A stretch of 27,274 bases of DNA, taken from positions 1-27,274 of the IMG/VR virus record IMGVR_UViG_3300025127_000208. The stretch is one strand, 5' to 3'. Both the position numbers and the translations under genes were made by a program. Positions within the stretch are counted from its first letter, which is position 1, and each line of letters starts with the position of its first letter. The stretch comes from a virus. Positions 5,917 to 12,700 of the stretch are shown here, piece by piece. The notes under the pieces are model-generated. The model searched no databases, was not told the origin of the DNA, and saw nothing but the letters and a program-made list of their open reading frames with translations.

Positions 5917-6203
5917 TATGTTTTTCTCCCTTTTCTTATACTCTCTTTACCTTTTTTAAATATAGATGCCACCTGTGTTTTACCCATAACCTTTGCTCTT
6001 TGCTCACCAACAGTTAATATTTGGATCTTTCTTGCAAATGGTTTAGATATCTTTTTAACTTTTGCAACAGTCTTACGAGCATCAGCAGGAGTCGCAAACT
6101 TAATACCAACAGTATCCTTAGGATTCTCATCTGTATAAAGCCTCCTACCAGATCCTTTTGGTTTTTTGCCTGTACCTACTTTAGGATCTCTTTTTTTTGC
6201 CAT
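5916..6203 (-). CDS. 95-aa basic conserved phage protein
   Basis: The 95-residue product begins MAKKRDPKVGTGKKPKGSGR and continues RLYTDENPKDTVGIKFATPADARKTV in two stretches, with a helical KISKPFARKIQILTVGEQRAKVMGK region and a basic tail. The 'GTGKKPKGSGRRLYTDENPKDTV' pattern is one I associate with conserved phage hypothetical proteins of unknown function. The fold looks like a short alpha/beta domain with basic ends. Its start overlaps the preceding gene by 23 bases, and its stop overlaps the next start by one. Confidence 0.8.
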   Translation of the reverse strand: MAKKRDPKVGTGKKPKGSGRRLYTDENPKDTVGIKFATPADARKTVAKVKKISKPFARKIQILTVGEQRAKVMGKTQVASIFKKGKESIRKGRKT

Positions 6204-6309
6204 AAGATTTCATTTCTTTAATATGTTTTTCAATAACTTTACTCTGCTTCTTATGTAAAGCAGATGCTTTTTTTAGTGCCTTAGCTACTTTTTTTATTTT
6301 TTTTACCAT
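6181..6309 (-). CDS. 42-aa lysine-rich helical peptide
   Basis: This 42-residue frame from ATG 6309 encodes a peptide starting MVKKIKKVAKALKKASALHK and ending YGKKKRS, with about 40 percent lysine. It can form one long cationic helix. There is no clear ribosome site, but the start lies inside the preceding gene (28-base overlap) and the end lies inside the following one, as for its neighbours. Chance is a possible explanation in A-rich DNA, but the position in an unbroken overlapping chain supports it. Confidence 0.5.
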   Translation of the reverse strand: MVKKIKKVAKALKKASALHKKQSKVIEKHIKEMKSYGKKKRS

Positions 6310-6427
6310 TTTTTTTCTTTGCTTTGCTTGGTAATAAACCTTTATTTACTGCACGAGCACGTTCACTAAATCCTAGTTTCTTACCTTTTTTTATTTTATC
6401 TTTAATTGTTGATACTTTTGCTACCAT
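6281..6427 (-). CDS. 48-aa basic protein
   Basis: The 48-residue product starts MVAKVSTIKDKIKKGKKLGF and has a middle SERARAVNKGLLP and a lysine/asparagine tail. It is strongly basic and probably helical in its first half. It overlaps the 39-aa gene upstream by 26 bases and the 42-aa gene downstream by 29 bases. Function is unknown. It is part of the chain of small basic genes between the lysis region and the lysin. Confidence 0.55.
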   Translation of the reverse strand: MVAKVSTIKDKIKKGKKLGFSERARAVNKGLLPSKAKKKNGKKNKKSS

Positions 6428-6521
6428 TGTATTTTTCTCGCCAATAGTTTTTTCTTTCAAGTAATCTAATTTTATATTCTAAGTTATCTATACCTAAAAT
6501 CTTTTTAATAAAAGATATCAT
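6402..6521 (-). CDS. 39-aa helical peptide
   Basis: This 39-residue frame begins at ATG 6521, overlapping the preceding stop by one base (TAATG). The product reads MISFIKKILGIDNLEYKIRL and then LERKNYWREKYNG. A short hydrophobic N-terminus is followed by a heptad-like charged helix, suggesting a small membrane-associated or coiled-coil peptide. It is less basic than its neighbours. Function is unknown. Confidence 0.55.
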   Translation of the reverse strand: MISFIKKILGIDNLEYKIRLLERKNYWREKYNGSKSINN

Positions 6522-6700
6522 TACTTGTATCCTCCACCTGCAGCCTTGTACCGTTTAGCTAGCATCTGGGCTTTTCTCGCTGACCATTGTCCAGGTTTTC
6601 CACCCTTTGATCCAGCCATGATAGAGTTAAACATACGTTTTCTCATACCAGGTTTTGTATAGTTACCTGCTTTATTTACTGTGCTTTTTTTCTTCGCCAT
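6521..6700 (-). CDS. 59-aa basic conserved phage protein
   Basis: The 59-residue product starts MAKKKSTVNKAGNYTKPGMR and continues KRMFNSIMAGSKGGKPG, then QWSARKAQMLAKRYKAAGGGYK. The 'VN.AGNYTKPGMRK.MF..I.AGSKGGKPGQWSARKAQ.LA.RYK' pattern is one I associate with conserved small phage proteins of unknown role. It starts at ATG 6700 inside the 222-aa gene (29-base overlap), and its stop overlaps the next ATG. The basic charge and glycine-rich tail suggest nucleic-acid contact. Confidence 0.78.
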   Translation of the reverse strand: MAKKKSTVNKAGNYTKPGMRKRMFNSIMAGSKGGKPGQWSARKAQMLAKRYKAAGGGYK

Positions 6701-7340
6701 CCTTTATCTCCTTGTAGTCATAATCATAACTGCCTTCTTCGTTCTCATCAGTTATCCATTTTGATGTGTCTTCCACAGACCATATTCTAGTATTAACTAA
6801 TCTATGTATAAGAGGTTTGCTAGGGTCAGCTGCCATAGATGGATCAAAGATCCTTAGTCTATTGTTGGGTTGAATTGCATAGTTGCCATCATCTAATTCT
6901 ATCACATGTCCACACTTGTGTTGATCTGGTTTTTCTGCATAACCAAAATCTAATTCATTATAATCACCAGCACACCAATCTATTGTAAATAGATATGTTC
7001 CTTCTCTTTGTTTTTTTCTTCTAGATGTATATATCATCTTACATCCTTGTAGTTGATAGAATCTAGTAACACTTACATTATAACTAAATGAATCCCATAA
7101 CATTAATTCATTTAGAGGTAATTCTTTTACACCAGGTTTTTTACAAAATGCAGATACTGGTGCTCTCCACCAGATACCACCATCAGTCATCATGTAATGA
7201 AATAAAGGCACTTGCTTTGGTATAGATGTAAAACCAAATACAACACACTCAAAGTATTTATCATGAGAATCTTTCTGATCTCTTAGATAATTACCTCTTA
7301 CATAACACTCTATTGGGGGTATATTAGCATTTAAATACAT
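6672..7340 (-). CDS. 222-aa phage protein, unknown
   Basis: This 222-residue soluble protein has an ATG at 7340 with AGAGG eight bases before it. It begins MYLNANIPPIECYVRGNYLR, is rich in aromatic residues and cysteines (for example FAGDYNELDFGYAEKPD-like turns and CAGDY), and ends in a highly charged tail (YDYDYKEIKDGEEKKHSK). Stretches such as PPIECYVRGNYLRDQ, GGIWWRAPVSAF and QPNNRLRIFDPSM recall a protein conserved among marine phages, but no function is known to me. It opens the overlapping gene chain that runs to the terminator at 4548. Confidence 0.7.
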   Translation of the reverse strand: MYLNANIPPIECYVRGNYLRDQKDSHDKYFECVVFGFTSIPKQVPLFHYMMTDGGIWWRAPVSAFCKKPGVKELPLNELMLWDSFSYNVSVTRFYQLQGCKMIYTSRRKKQREGTYLFTIDWCAGDYNELDFGYAEKPDQHKCGHVIELDDGNYAIQPNNRLRIFDPSMAADPSKPLIHRLVNTRIWSVEDTSKWITDENEEGSYDYDYKEIKDGEEKKHSK

Positions 7341-7343
7341 ATT

Positions 7344-7436
7344 TTAATCCTCTAATTTTTTTAAGTTATATTTTTTTCTATTATATATTTTTTTACTATT
7401 TAATCTATGTTGCCTAAATCTTGCATCTCTTAACAT
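7344..7436 (-). CDS. 30-aa basic peptide, tentative
   Basis: A 30-residue frame starts at ATG 7436 and stops at TAA 7346-7344, just before the 222-aa gene. The product (MLRDARFRQHRLNSKKIYNR and a lysine-rich end) is very basic. It fills an otherwise empty 106-base gap in an almost gapless region and resembles the small basic genes nearby. There is no convincing ribosome site. Confidence 0.4.
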   Translation of the reverse strand: MLRDARFRQHRLNSKKIYNRKKYNLKKLED

Positions 7437-7446
7437 CTTTGCAAAA

Positions 7447-7659
7447 TTATTTAGATAAGATAATCTTTTTAATACTCTTTTCACCTAAATAAATCTCTGT
7501 TTCTGCCTCACCTTGCCAGCATTTGTAAGATACTGACTCAGAATACTGACGTTCTGCTACACGTTTTGCACGAAGACACGATGCCATAGAATCTTGTATT
7601 CTATGCTCTTTGATCTCTCCGTTTATAAACATTAATAATCCTACTACAGATTCTATCAT
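7447..7659 (-). CDS. 70-aa conserved small protein with hydrophobic N-terminus and cysteine pair
   Basis: The product begins MIESVVGLLMFINGEIKEHR, with a short hydrophobic start. It continues with a helix DSMASCLRAKRVAERQY and a strand SVSYKCWQGEAETEI. The two cysteines flank the middle of the protein, as in the exported protein at 8207-8428. The pattern is one I associate with small proteins conserved across marine phages. It overlaps the spanin-like gene by four bases (ATGA). Its place in the lysis region suggests an envelope role, which is inference only. Confidence 0.7.
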   Translation of the reverse strand: MIESVVGLLMFINGEIKEHRIQDSMASCLRAKRVAERQYSESVSYKCWQGEAETEIYLGEKSIKKIILSK

Positions 7660-8078
7660 TGACTATTACCATTTGTATATTTAAATTCTCTGTTTTGATC
7701 TTTTAATCTTTCAATATCCTCTAAAACTTTATCCATTTGTTTTCTTAAAAATTCTATGTTTACTTTATTTAATGCCATAGATTCTATGTGTTTATTTAAT
7801 TTATCTGTAGTTTTATAAAGATCCTCAATCATCATGAATTGTTCACTATCTGCGGGTAATGCACCAAGTTGGCCCCGTGGCCATTTTATTCTAAACTCTG
7901 TATTTTCTTGTAAATCTTTTTCCATTATCTGAATACGAGTGTCTGCTATATTTAAACGTTCTACCATCTGAAAATATCCCATAGTTCCAAGTGCTACGAT
8001 AATTATTAGACTGGCAACAGTCTTCATAGGCATCTGTACAGCTGCTTCTTCAGATATATTTAATGGTTTTTTACTCAT
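7656..8078 (-). CDS. Spanin-like protein: one membrane helix plus coiled coil
   Basis: This 140-residue protein has a short cytoplasmic N-terminus, a membrane segment at about residues 20-38 (TVASLIIIVALGTMGYFQM) and then about 100 mostly helical, charged residues with heptad-like spacing (DTRIQIMEKDLQEN, later FLRKQMDKVLEDIERLK). This is the layout of inner-membrane spanins (Rz type), which help disrupt the outer membrane at lysis. No classical outer-membrane lipoprotein partner was recognised, so the call is by layout and neighbourhood. Alternatively it is a structural membrane protein. Its start overlaps the preceding stop (ATGA), and its end overlaps the next gene the same way. Confidence 0.6.
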   Translation of the reverse strand: MSKKPLNISEEAAVQMPMKTVASLIIIVALGTMGYFQMVERLNIADTRIQIMEKDLQENTEFRIKWPRGQLGALPADSEQFMMIEDLYKTTDKLNKHIESMALNKVNIEFLRKQMDKVLEDIERLKDQNREFKYTNGNSQ

Positions 8079-8203
8079 TTTTTTCTCCCCATATAATGAT
8101 CACCAGGTTCATAGTTCCATTTCTTACCATGATGTCCTCTGATATCTGCATACCACATTCTTAGTTTAACAACCCATTTAAAAAATTTAGTTGGTTTAGT
8201 CAT
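8075..8203 (-). CDS. 42-aa small basic aromatic protein
   Basis: A 42-residue frame runs from ATG 8203 to a TGA at 8077-8075 that overlaps the next ATG (ATGA). The product starts MTKPTKFFKWVVKLRMWYAD and continues IRGHHGKKWNYEPGDHYMGRK. It combines a hydrophobic-aromatic helix with a His/Trp/Tyr-rich second half. The distinctive, non-repetitive sequence and exact coupling make it a likely real gene of unknown function within the lysis region. Confidence 0.65.
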   Translation of the reverse strand: MTKPTKFFKWVVKLRMWYADIRGHHGKKWNYEPGDHYMGRKK

Positions 8204-8206
8204 TAA

Positions 8207-8428
8207 TTATGTATTTTCCTCATCTATATTTTCAAGGCAAACAAATTTAACATATATTTGGTTTTCATTTACCTGTTCTGGTCCAGAGGTTTCTAAAAAT
8301 TCTTTAGATTGTGTATAACCTGCAATCATACAATCATGCCAATTATTATATTCTAAACCAGTATGCATTGGAGGCATACAAGTAGATTGTATTGCAGAAC
8401 ATAAAATAAGTATTAGAGATAACTTCAC
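8207..8428 (-). CDS. Short exported cysteine-containing protein
   Basis: The start is best taken as GTG 8428, since GTGA overlaps the stop of the 25-aa gene upstream; TTG 8437 is an alternative. The 73-residue product begins with a signal-peptide-like stretch (KLSLILILCSAIQSTC). The mature part has a WHDC motif and a final YVKFVC, so the cysteines could form a disulfide in the periplasm. A lipobox is not convincing. The mature layout parallels the 70-aa protein at 7447-7659. It probably acts in the envelope at lysis or in superinfection control. Confidence 0.65.
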   Translation of the reverse strand: MKLSLILILCSAIQSTCMPPMHTGLEYNNWHDCMIAGYTQSKEFLETSGPEQVNENQIYVKFVCLENIDEENT

Positions 8429-8502
8429 TTTTGCCAACTAAAAAGCCAGGCAACGAATTTATCCCAAAGATTTTTTATCTTTTCCAATATCTTCTTTATC
8501 AT
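8425..8502 (-). CDS. 25-aa cationic amphipathic peptide, possible lysis or membrane-active factor
   Basis: A 25-codon frame begins at ATG 8502, six bases after a perfect GGAGG (8509-8513) embedded in the end of the preceding coiled-coil gene. It ends in a TGA that overlaps the next gene's GTG. The peptide, MIKKILEKIKNLWDKFVAWL plus a five-residue tail ending in WQK, has hydrophobic residues every three or four positions, three tryptophans and a net charge of about +4. That makes a cationic amphipathic helix of the kind that inserts into membranes. It lies among holin, amidase and spanin-like genes. A membrane-active role is an inference from this, and no family is recognised. Confidence 0.62.
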   Translation of the reverse strand: MIKKILEKIKNLWDKFVAWLFSWQK

Positions 8503-8695
8503 TCTTCTCCTCCAGTTTTTTTATTTTTTTAATAGCTTCTTCTAAATCTTGATTTGTGTGTTCTAATTTTTGTAAACATCTTTTATTAGCTGCATCCTTA
8601 GATTTACCAGCATCCTGTAATTCAGCTACTTCTTGTCGAAGTATACGAATCTGTTCCTTGTATTCGTTTAATAATTCAGAACTGTTTTCAGACAT
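8459..8695 (-). CDS. Small coiled-coil protein
   Basis: This 78-residue protein is almost entirely charged and helical with heptad spacing (YKEQIRILRQEVAELQ, LEHTNQDLEEAIKKIKKLEEK), typical of a coiled coil. There is no signal peptide or membrane segment. It starts at ATG 8695, overlapping the holin-like gene's stop (TAATG). Its 3' end contains the ribosome site and first half of the 25-aa peptide gene. It could be a regulator or partner of the lysis proteins, but the sequence does not show which. Confidence 0.7.
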   Translation of the reverse strand: MSENSSELLNEYKEQIRILRQEVAELQDAGKSKDAANKRCLQKLEHTNQDLEEAIKKIKKLEEKNDKEDIGKDKKSLG

Positions 8696-9081
8696 TATTT
8701 TTTTCCGTTACGGAATATCTGTGTACCTTTAATACCAAAAATACTAGCAACAACTAAAATCCAAAGATTGGTAAACCAACTTGGAAGTGTTGAAAAGTAT
8801 TCAAAAAATAATTTTACTTTATTCATTGCCTCGGGGTCATCACTTATGACTGCCCAAGCAAGTACAACGATAGGAGCCGAGAGAATAAGCAAAACGAATT
8901 CGTCTTTCCAGTCCGATTGTCGTGCCTCTAAAAGTTTACCCTGATAAGCCTCCTCACCCCTAGCCATCTTTTCTGCATGCATAAGCTGTGCATCTGACAT
9001 AGCCATCTTTGTTTTCTGTCGGTTGGAATAAATTTTACTTCCAGCCTGTAATGCTATTTTTGCTAAACTAAACCAAGCCAT
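8695..9081 (-). CDS. Two-helix holin-like membrane protein
   Basis: This 128-residue protein has an amphipathic N-terminus (MAWFSLAKIALQAGSKIYSN), a charged helix and two membrane segments at about residues 61-80 (FVLLILSAPIVVLAWAVI) and 99-117 (PSWFTNLWILVVASIFGI), ending in a basic tail (FRNGKK). Two membrane helices with a basic C-terminus next to an amidase gene is the classical holin arrangement: such proteins permeabilise the inner membrane and release the lysin. The start overlaps the amidase gene by 14 bases. A tail or head membrane protein is the alternative reading. Confidence 0.68.
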   Translation of the reverse strand: MAWFSLAKIALQAGSKIYSNRQKTKMAMSDAQLMHAEKMARGEEAYQGKLLEARQSDWKDEFVLLILSAPIVVLAWAVISDDPEAMNKVKLFFEYFSTLPSWFTNLWILVVASIFGIKGTQIFRNGKK

Positions 9082-9496
9082 TTTTTTCTAACCATCCTGG
9101 CACATCAAATGATGGACATTCTTTCTTGTCATCAACTTGATAGTGTCCTATAATTTTTTCTATATTATATTTATCTTTTAACTTTAATAATATACTTTTT
9201 AATGTTTCAAACTGTACAGGTGTAAAATTATTTTCCCAACCCATACTTGGTGTGCCTCCTCCGACTAATGCTACACCTATTGATGTACCATTAACCTGTA
9301 CCGCATGTGCACCTGTAACATCTTCATCTCTTCCGACTTGTAGTGTGCCATCTCGTTTAATTAGATAGTGATATCCGATTGTATCGAAACCTCTATCTTT
9401 GTGCCATTGTGTAACTTTCTCTACATCAATATCCATATCTGCTGGAGTTTGTGTACAGTGTATTACTATTGTATCAGTTGTCTCTCTTTTGTCCAT
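9068..9496 (-). CDS. T7-lysozyme-like N-acetylmuramoyl-L-alanine amidase
   Basis: This 142-residue protein is a single amidase_2 domain, close in length to T7 lysozyme (151 residues). The zinc ligands are probably H13 (in IVIHCTQT), H118 (in IIGHYQV) and C127 (in KKECPSFD). Y42 or Y44 in GYHYLI and K125 occupy the catalytic Tyr and Lys positions. It cuts the amide bond between muramic acid and the peptide stem, opening the cell wall at lysis. In T7 the homologue also inhibits the phage RNA polymerase; no such polymerase is in this window. There is no signal peptide, so export would depend on the neighbouring holin-like proteins. Confidence 0.92.
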   Translation of the reverse strand: MDKRETTDTIVIHCTQTPADMDIDVEKVTQWHKDRGFDTIGYHYLIKRDGTLQVGRDEDVTGAHAVQVNGTSIGVALVGGGTPSMGWENNFTPVQFETLKSILLKLKDKYNIEKIIGHYQVDDKKECPSFDVPGWLEKNGLV

Positions 9497-9711
9497 TATG
9501 TAAATAGTCCTATTAGTGTTATTATTGTCGCCCCTAGCCCGCCCAGTATTGCATAAAGTAGCTTATCTACCTTTCCATGCAACTTATCCACATCTTGATG
9601 CAAATGCTTCAGATGATTATTTTTTATTGAAGAAACCTCTCTCTTTAATCCTGTGATATATCCATATAAGGATATTAAGTGTTCGCTAGTTGTTTTGGGT
9701 TGTTTAGGCAT
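9496..9711 (-). CDS. XhlA-like coiled-coil/C-terminal membrane protein
   Basis: The 71-residue product has a helical, coiled-coil-like region (HLKHLHQDVDKLHGKVDK) and a single C-terminal hydrophobic segment (LLYAILGGLGATIITLIGLF). This is the layout of XhlA/haemolysin-type small phage proteins that sit next to amidases and act with holins. It directly precedes the amidase, with one-base overlaps at both ends. The call rests on layout, not on a signature motif. Confidence 0.68.
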   Translation of the reverse strand: MPKQPKTTSEHLISLYGYITGLKREVSSIKNNHLKHLHQDVDKLHGKVDKLLYAILGGLGATIITLIGLFT

Positions 9712-12700
9712 TATCTCGATGATTCTGGTAGTAGGTTATCAAATTGATTGTACTCATCATAATCTTTATCTTTTCCGAATTCTTGTACTCTTTCTTTAAA
9801 AGCATCACTAAGTGCTTTAGGTATATCTGATATTATAGTTGGTTCTTTTAAATTTAAAGGTATACCTAATGCTTTTTTAAATGAATTTCTTATATCATAA
9901 AATTTATCTTTTAATTCTTTTATATTTTCTTCGTATTTATCTTTTGAAATTTTTCCATCTCTAAATTTTGAAACTTCACCACTAATTTGTTGTCTAATAC
10001 CATTTACTTTTCTTTGAAATTCAAAACCTTTTGCTGATCTTAATTTATTTATATTTACTTTTTGAAATTTTAAACCAACAGAATTTAAAAATGCAATTAA
10101 TTCACTTTCTTCAGATCTAAATGGAGTTTCTTTTCCCTTTCTAGCCCTTTCAATCCTTTGTGTAGAATATGATCCTGGAACAAAAGGAAAGTTAGGTATT
10201 ATTCTTTGAGATACAGCTTTTGCTCTAACTTTCAAATCGTCAAAATCTGATATACCCTGACCAGCTAATGCTTTTTTTCCAAATAAATCAAATCCAACTA
10301 AAGGAAATAATACATCACCCGCTATACCAAAATTAGGCTGTAAAGGTGCTGGAAGTCCAGGCATTAAATTTCCAGAACCTAAATCTAAAATATCACCACC
10401 TGGAACATATCTAGTTATATCCATGTATGCCCCACCCTGTTTATCTCCCATTAATGGAATCTTAACATTTCTATGTGGTAAAAATGGTAAACCAAAAACT
10501 CTACCTTGTTTTTGTTCAGGCATTGCTGCACGTTCTGCTTTAGTATCTCCACCACCTAATATATCACCACCATTGTTTAACATATATCCTAACACTGCGT
10601 ATTTAGCATATTTCCATGGTCTTACAAATGCAGTCTCTGCCAGTATAGGTATAACTCTATATGTATATGCTAAAAATGGAGTTGGAAATTGTCTCATCCA
10701 ATTTATAGCAGGTGCTGTTATGTTATAATCTATAAAAGATTTTCTAGCATCTTGAGCAGCTAAAACAGCAGAATAACCTTTATCTATTCTATCCATAAAT
10801 AAAGCTAATCTAAAAAGTTCATCCTCTCTTCTATACCAATCAGTTAAATTATCTAAACCAAATTTTGAACCTACTAGAGGTTTTACATAACCTCTATAAA
10901 ATTTATCGGCAATACTAACCCCTTGAACTGCTGTATTATTTTTTGGATCCACTGTATATATTTTTGATAACTTATCTATATTAGGTTGTCTAAGTCTTCC
11001 TAATTCTATCTCTGGTAAACTGGCATTAAAAACACCATGTTGCTCTGCTAATTCTACTACCTTTGATTTTTTACCTCTACCAGCTTGCATAAATGCATTA
11101 GCAGCTTTTGGTAAATATTTATAACTACCATCAACTAAATCTAGTAAAACAAGATTACTAATTATATTATTAACATGAACAGTTGGATTCCAAGCAGTTT
11201 TACTTACTTTCCATATTTGATTTAATTTTCTATAACCTTTACCAAAACCAGTTGTTGGTCCCTCAGCAATTTTATTCATTTGATCTAAATTAAAATATAC
11301 TTCTTCTGGGACAAATTTACCAGCTAATTTACCAAATGTTGGCTGTATGGTTCCTTTTTGTATAGTTGTCGGGACTTTGACATATTTTAAATCTAAAGCC
11401 TCTTCTCTAGATAGTTTATCTTTTGTGAATGGCTGCTCAGATAATCTAGCATAAAAATCATATCTAGGTAAAGTTGTAGCCATTAGTCTGCCAGTTTCTG
11501 CTATTGCAAATCCTGCATTTTCTATTTCACCCATACCTAAACGTTCTTGTTTAGTAAACTGCCATCTTGCATTTATAATTGGTTCATCAGCTTTTGTAGG
11601 ATCTTTAGCTAATTTTTTAACTTCATCTACAGTTGCTTTTTTACCAGTTACATTTCCCTTACTATCTAAAATATTTCCAAATAATTCCCAGCCATTATGA
11701 TCATCAACAGCTACTGGTTTTTTAGGTTCTAAAAATCTATACGCTTTTATTTTACTATATTCATTTATCCATTGTTTAGGTGTAATATTTTCTATGATAC
11801 CTCTTGCTTTTATTTCATCAGCAAATTTACCAATATTTTGACCAGCGTAAGATCTTCTTAGATATTTTTCTATGTTAGTTTTCATGGTTTCATCTGTTAT
11901 CAAACCAAGATCAACATATTTTTGACTTAACTCTGTAATTTTTGCACGACCTTCATCACGCATTTCATTTAAATATTTTGCTGGGACATCATACTTTATA
12001 TCACCTTCAAGCATATTATATAATACTTTATTTTCATCTGGAGTTAATTGTGCAGCTTTACCAGCTATTTTTGCTGCATCAATTAAAATCATATTTTCTA
12101 AACCTTTAAAAGATTGTGCCTCTATAATTTTAAATTCTTTAGGTAATTTATATCCATCTACAAAACCTCTAGCCAATAAACCACCTATTGTTAAATCAGG
12201 ATCATCTAACCATTTTTGTGTTACTTTATTAGAAACACCTACTGTTTGCCCTGCTGCTAATTTATCTGCTAAACTAAAAAATTTATTACTAATATTTTTA
12301 TTTCTTACAGCTAGTATACCTCCCGCACCAGCCATAAAACCTAGTACAGCTCTTCCAAATCTCTTAGTTATATTAGTTTCATCCTCAGGATCTAGTGCCT
12401 GCCCCGTTAAACCTTCTGTAGAAAATCCATAAGCACCACCAACTAATCCCCCGCCTAACTCTGGACCTAATTTACCAGTTGTTATGTAATCAAAAGCTGG
12501 TCTTCCAATATTTTTAGAGTATGTGTTTCTCACATCTCTCATAAATTCTAAAGGACCTCTAAGTAAAAAACTATTATTATTTTGTTTCTCTTTAGGTATA
12601 GTTACTGGTATATCATTAATTTCTTCTGGCACTTTTATTTTACCAGATATTGCAGCATCTGTTCTTACTTGTGCACTAATATCACCACGACCTTTTACTT

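Noticed and set aside
5890-5925. TTGACTTTTAG on the plus strand inside the small-gene chain, similar to the two promoters
   Set aside because: No -10-like sequence at 16-18 bases and it points against all genes in that region.
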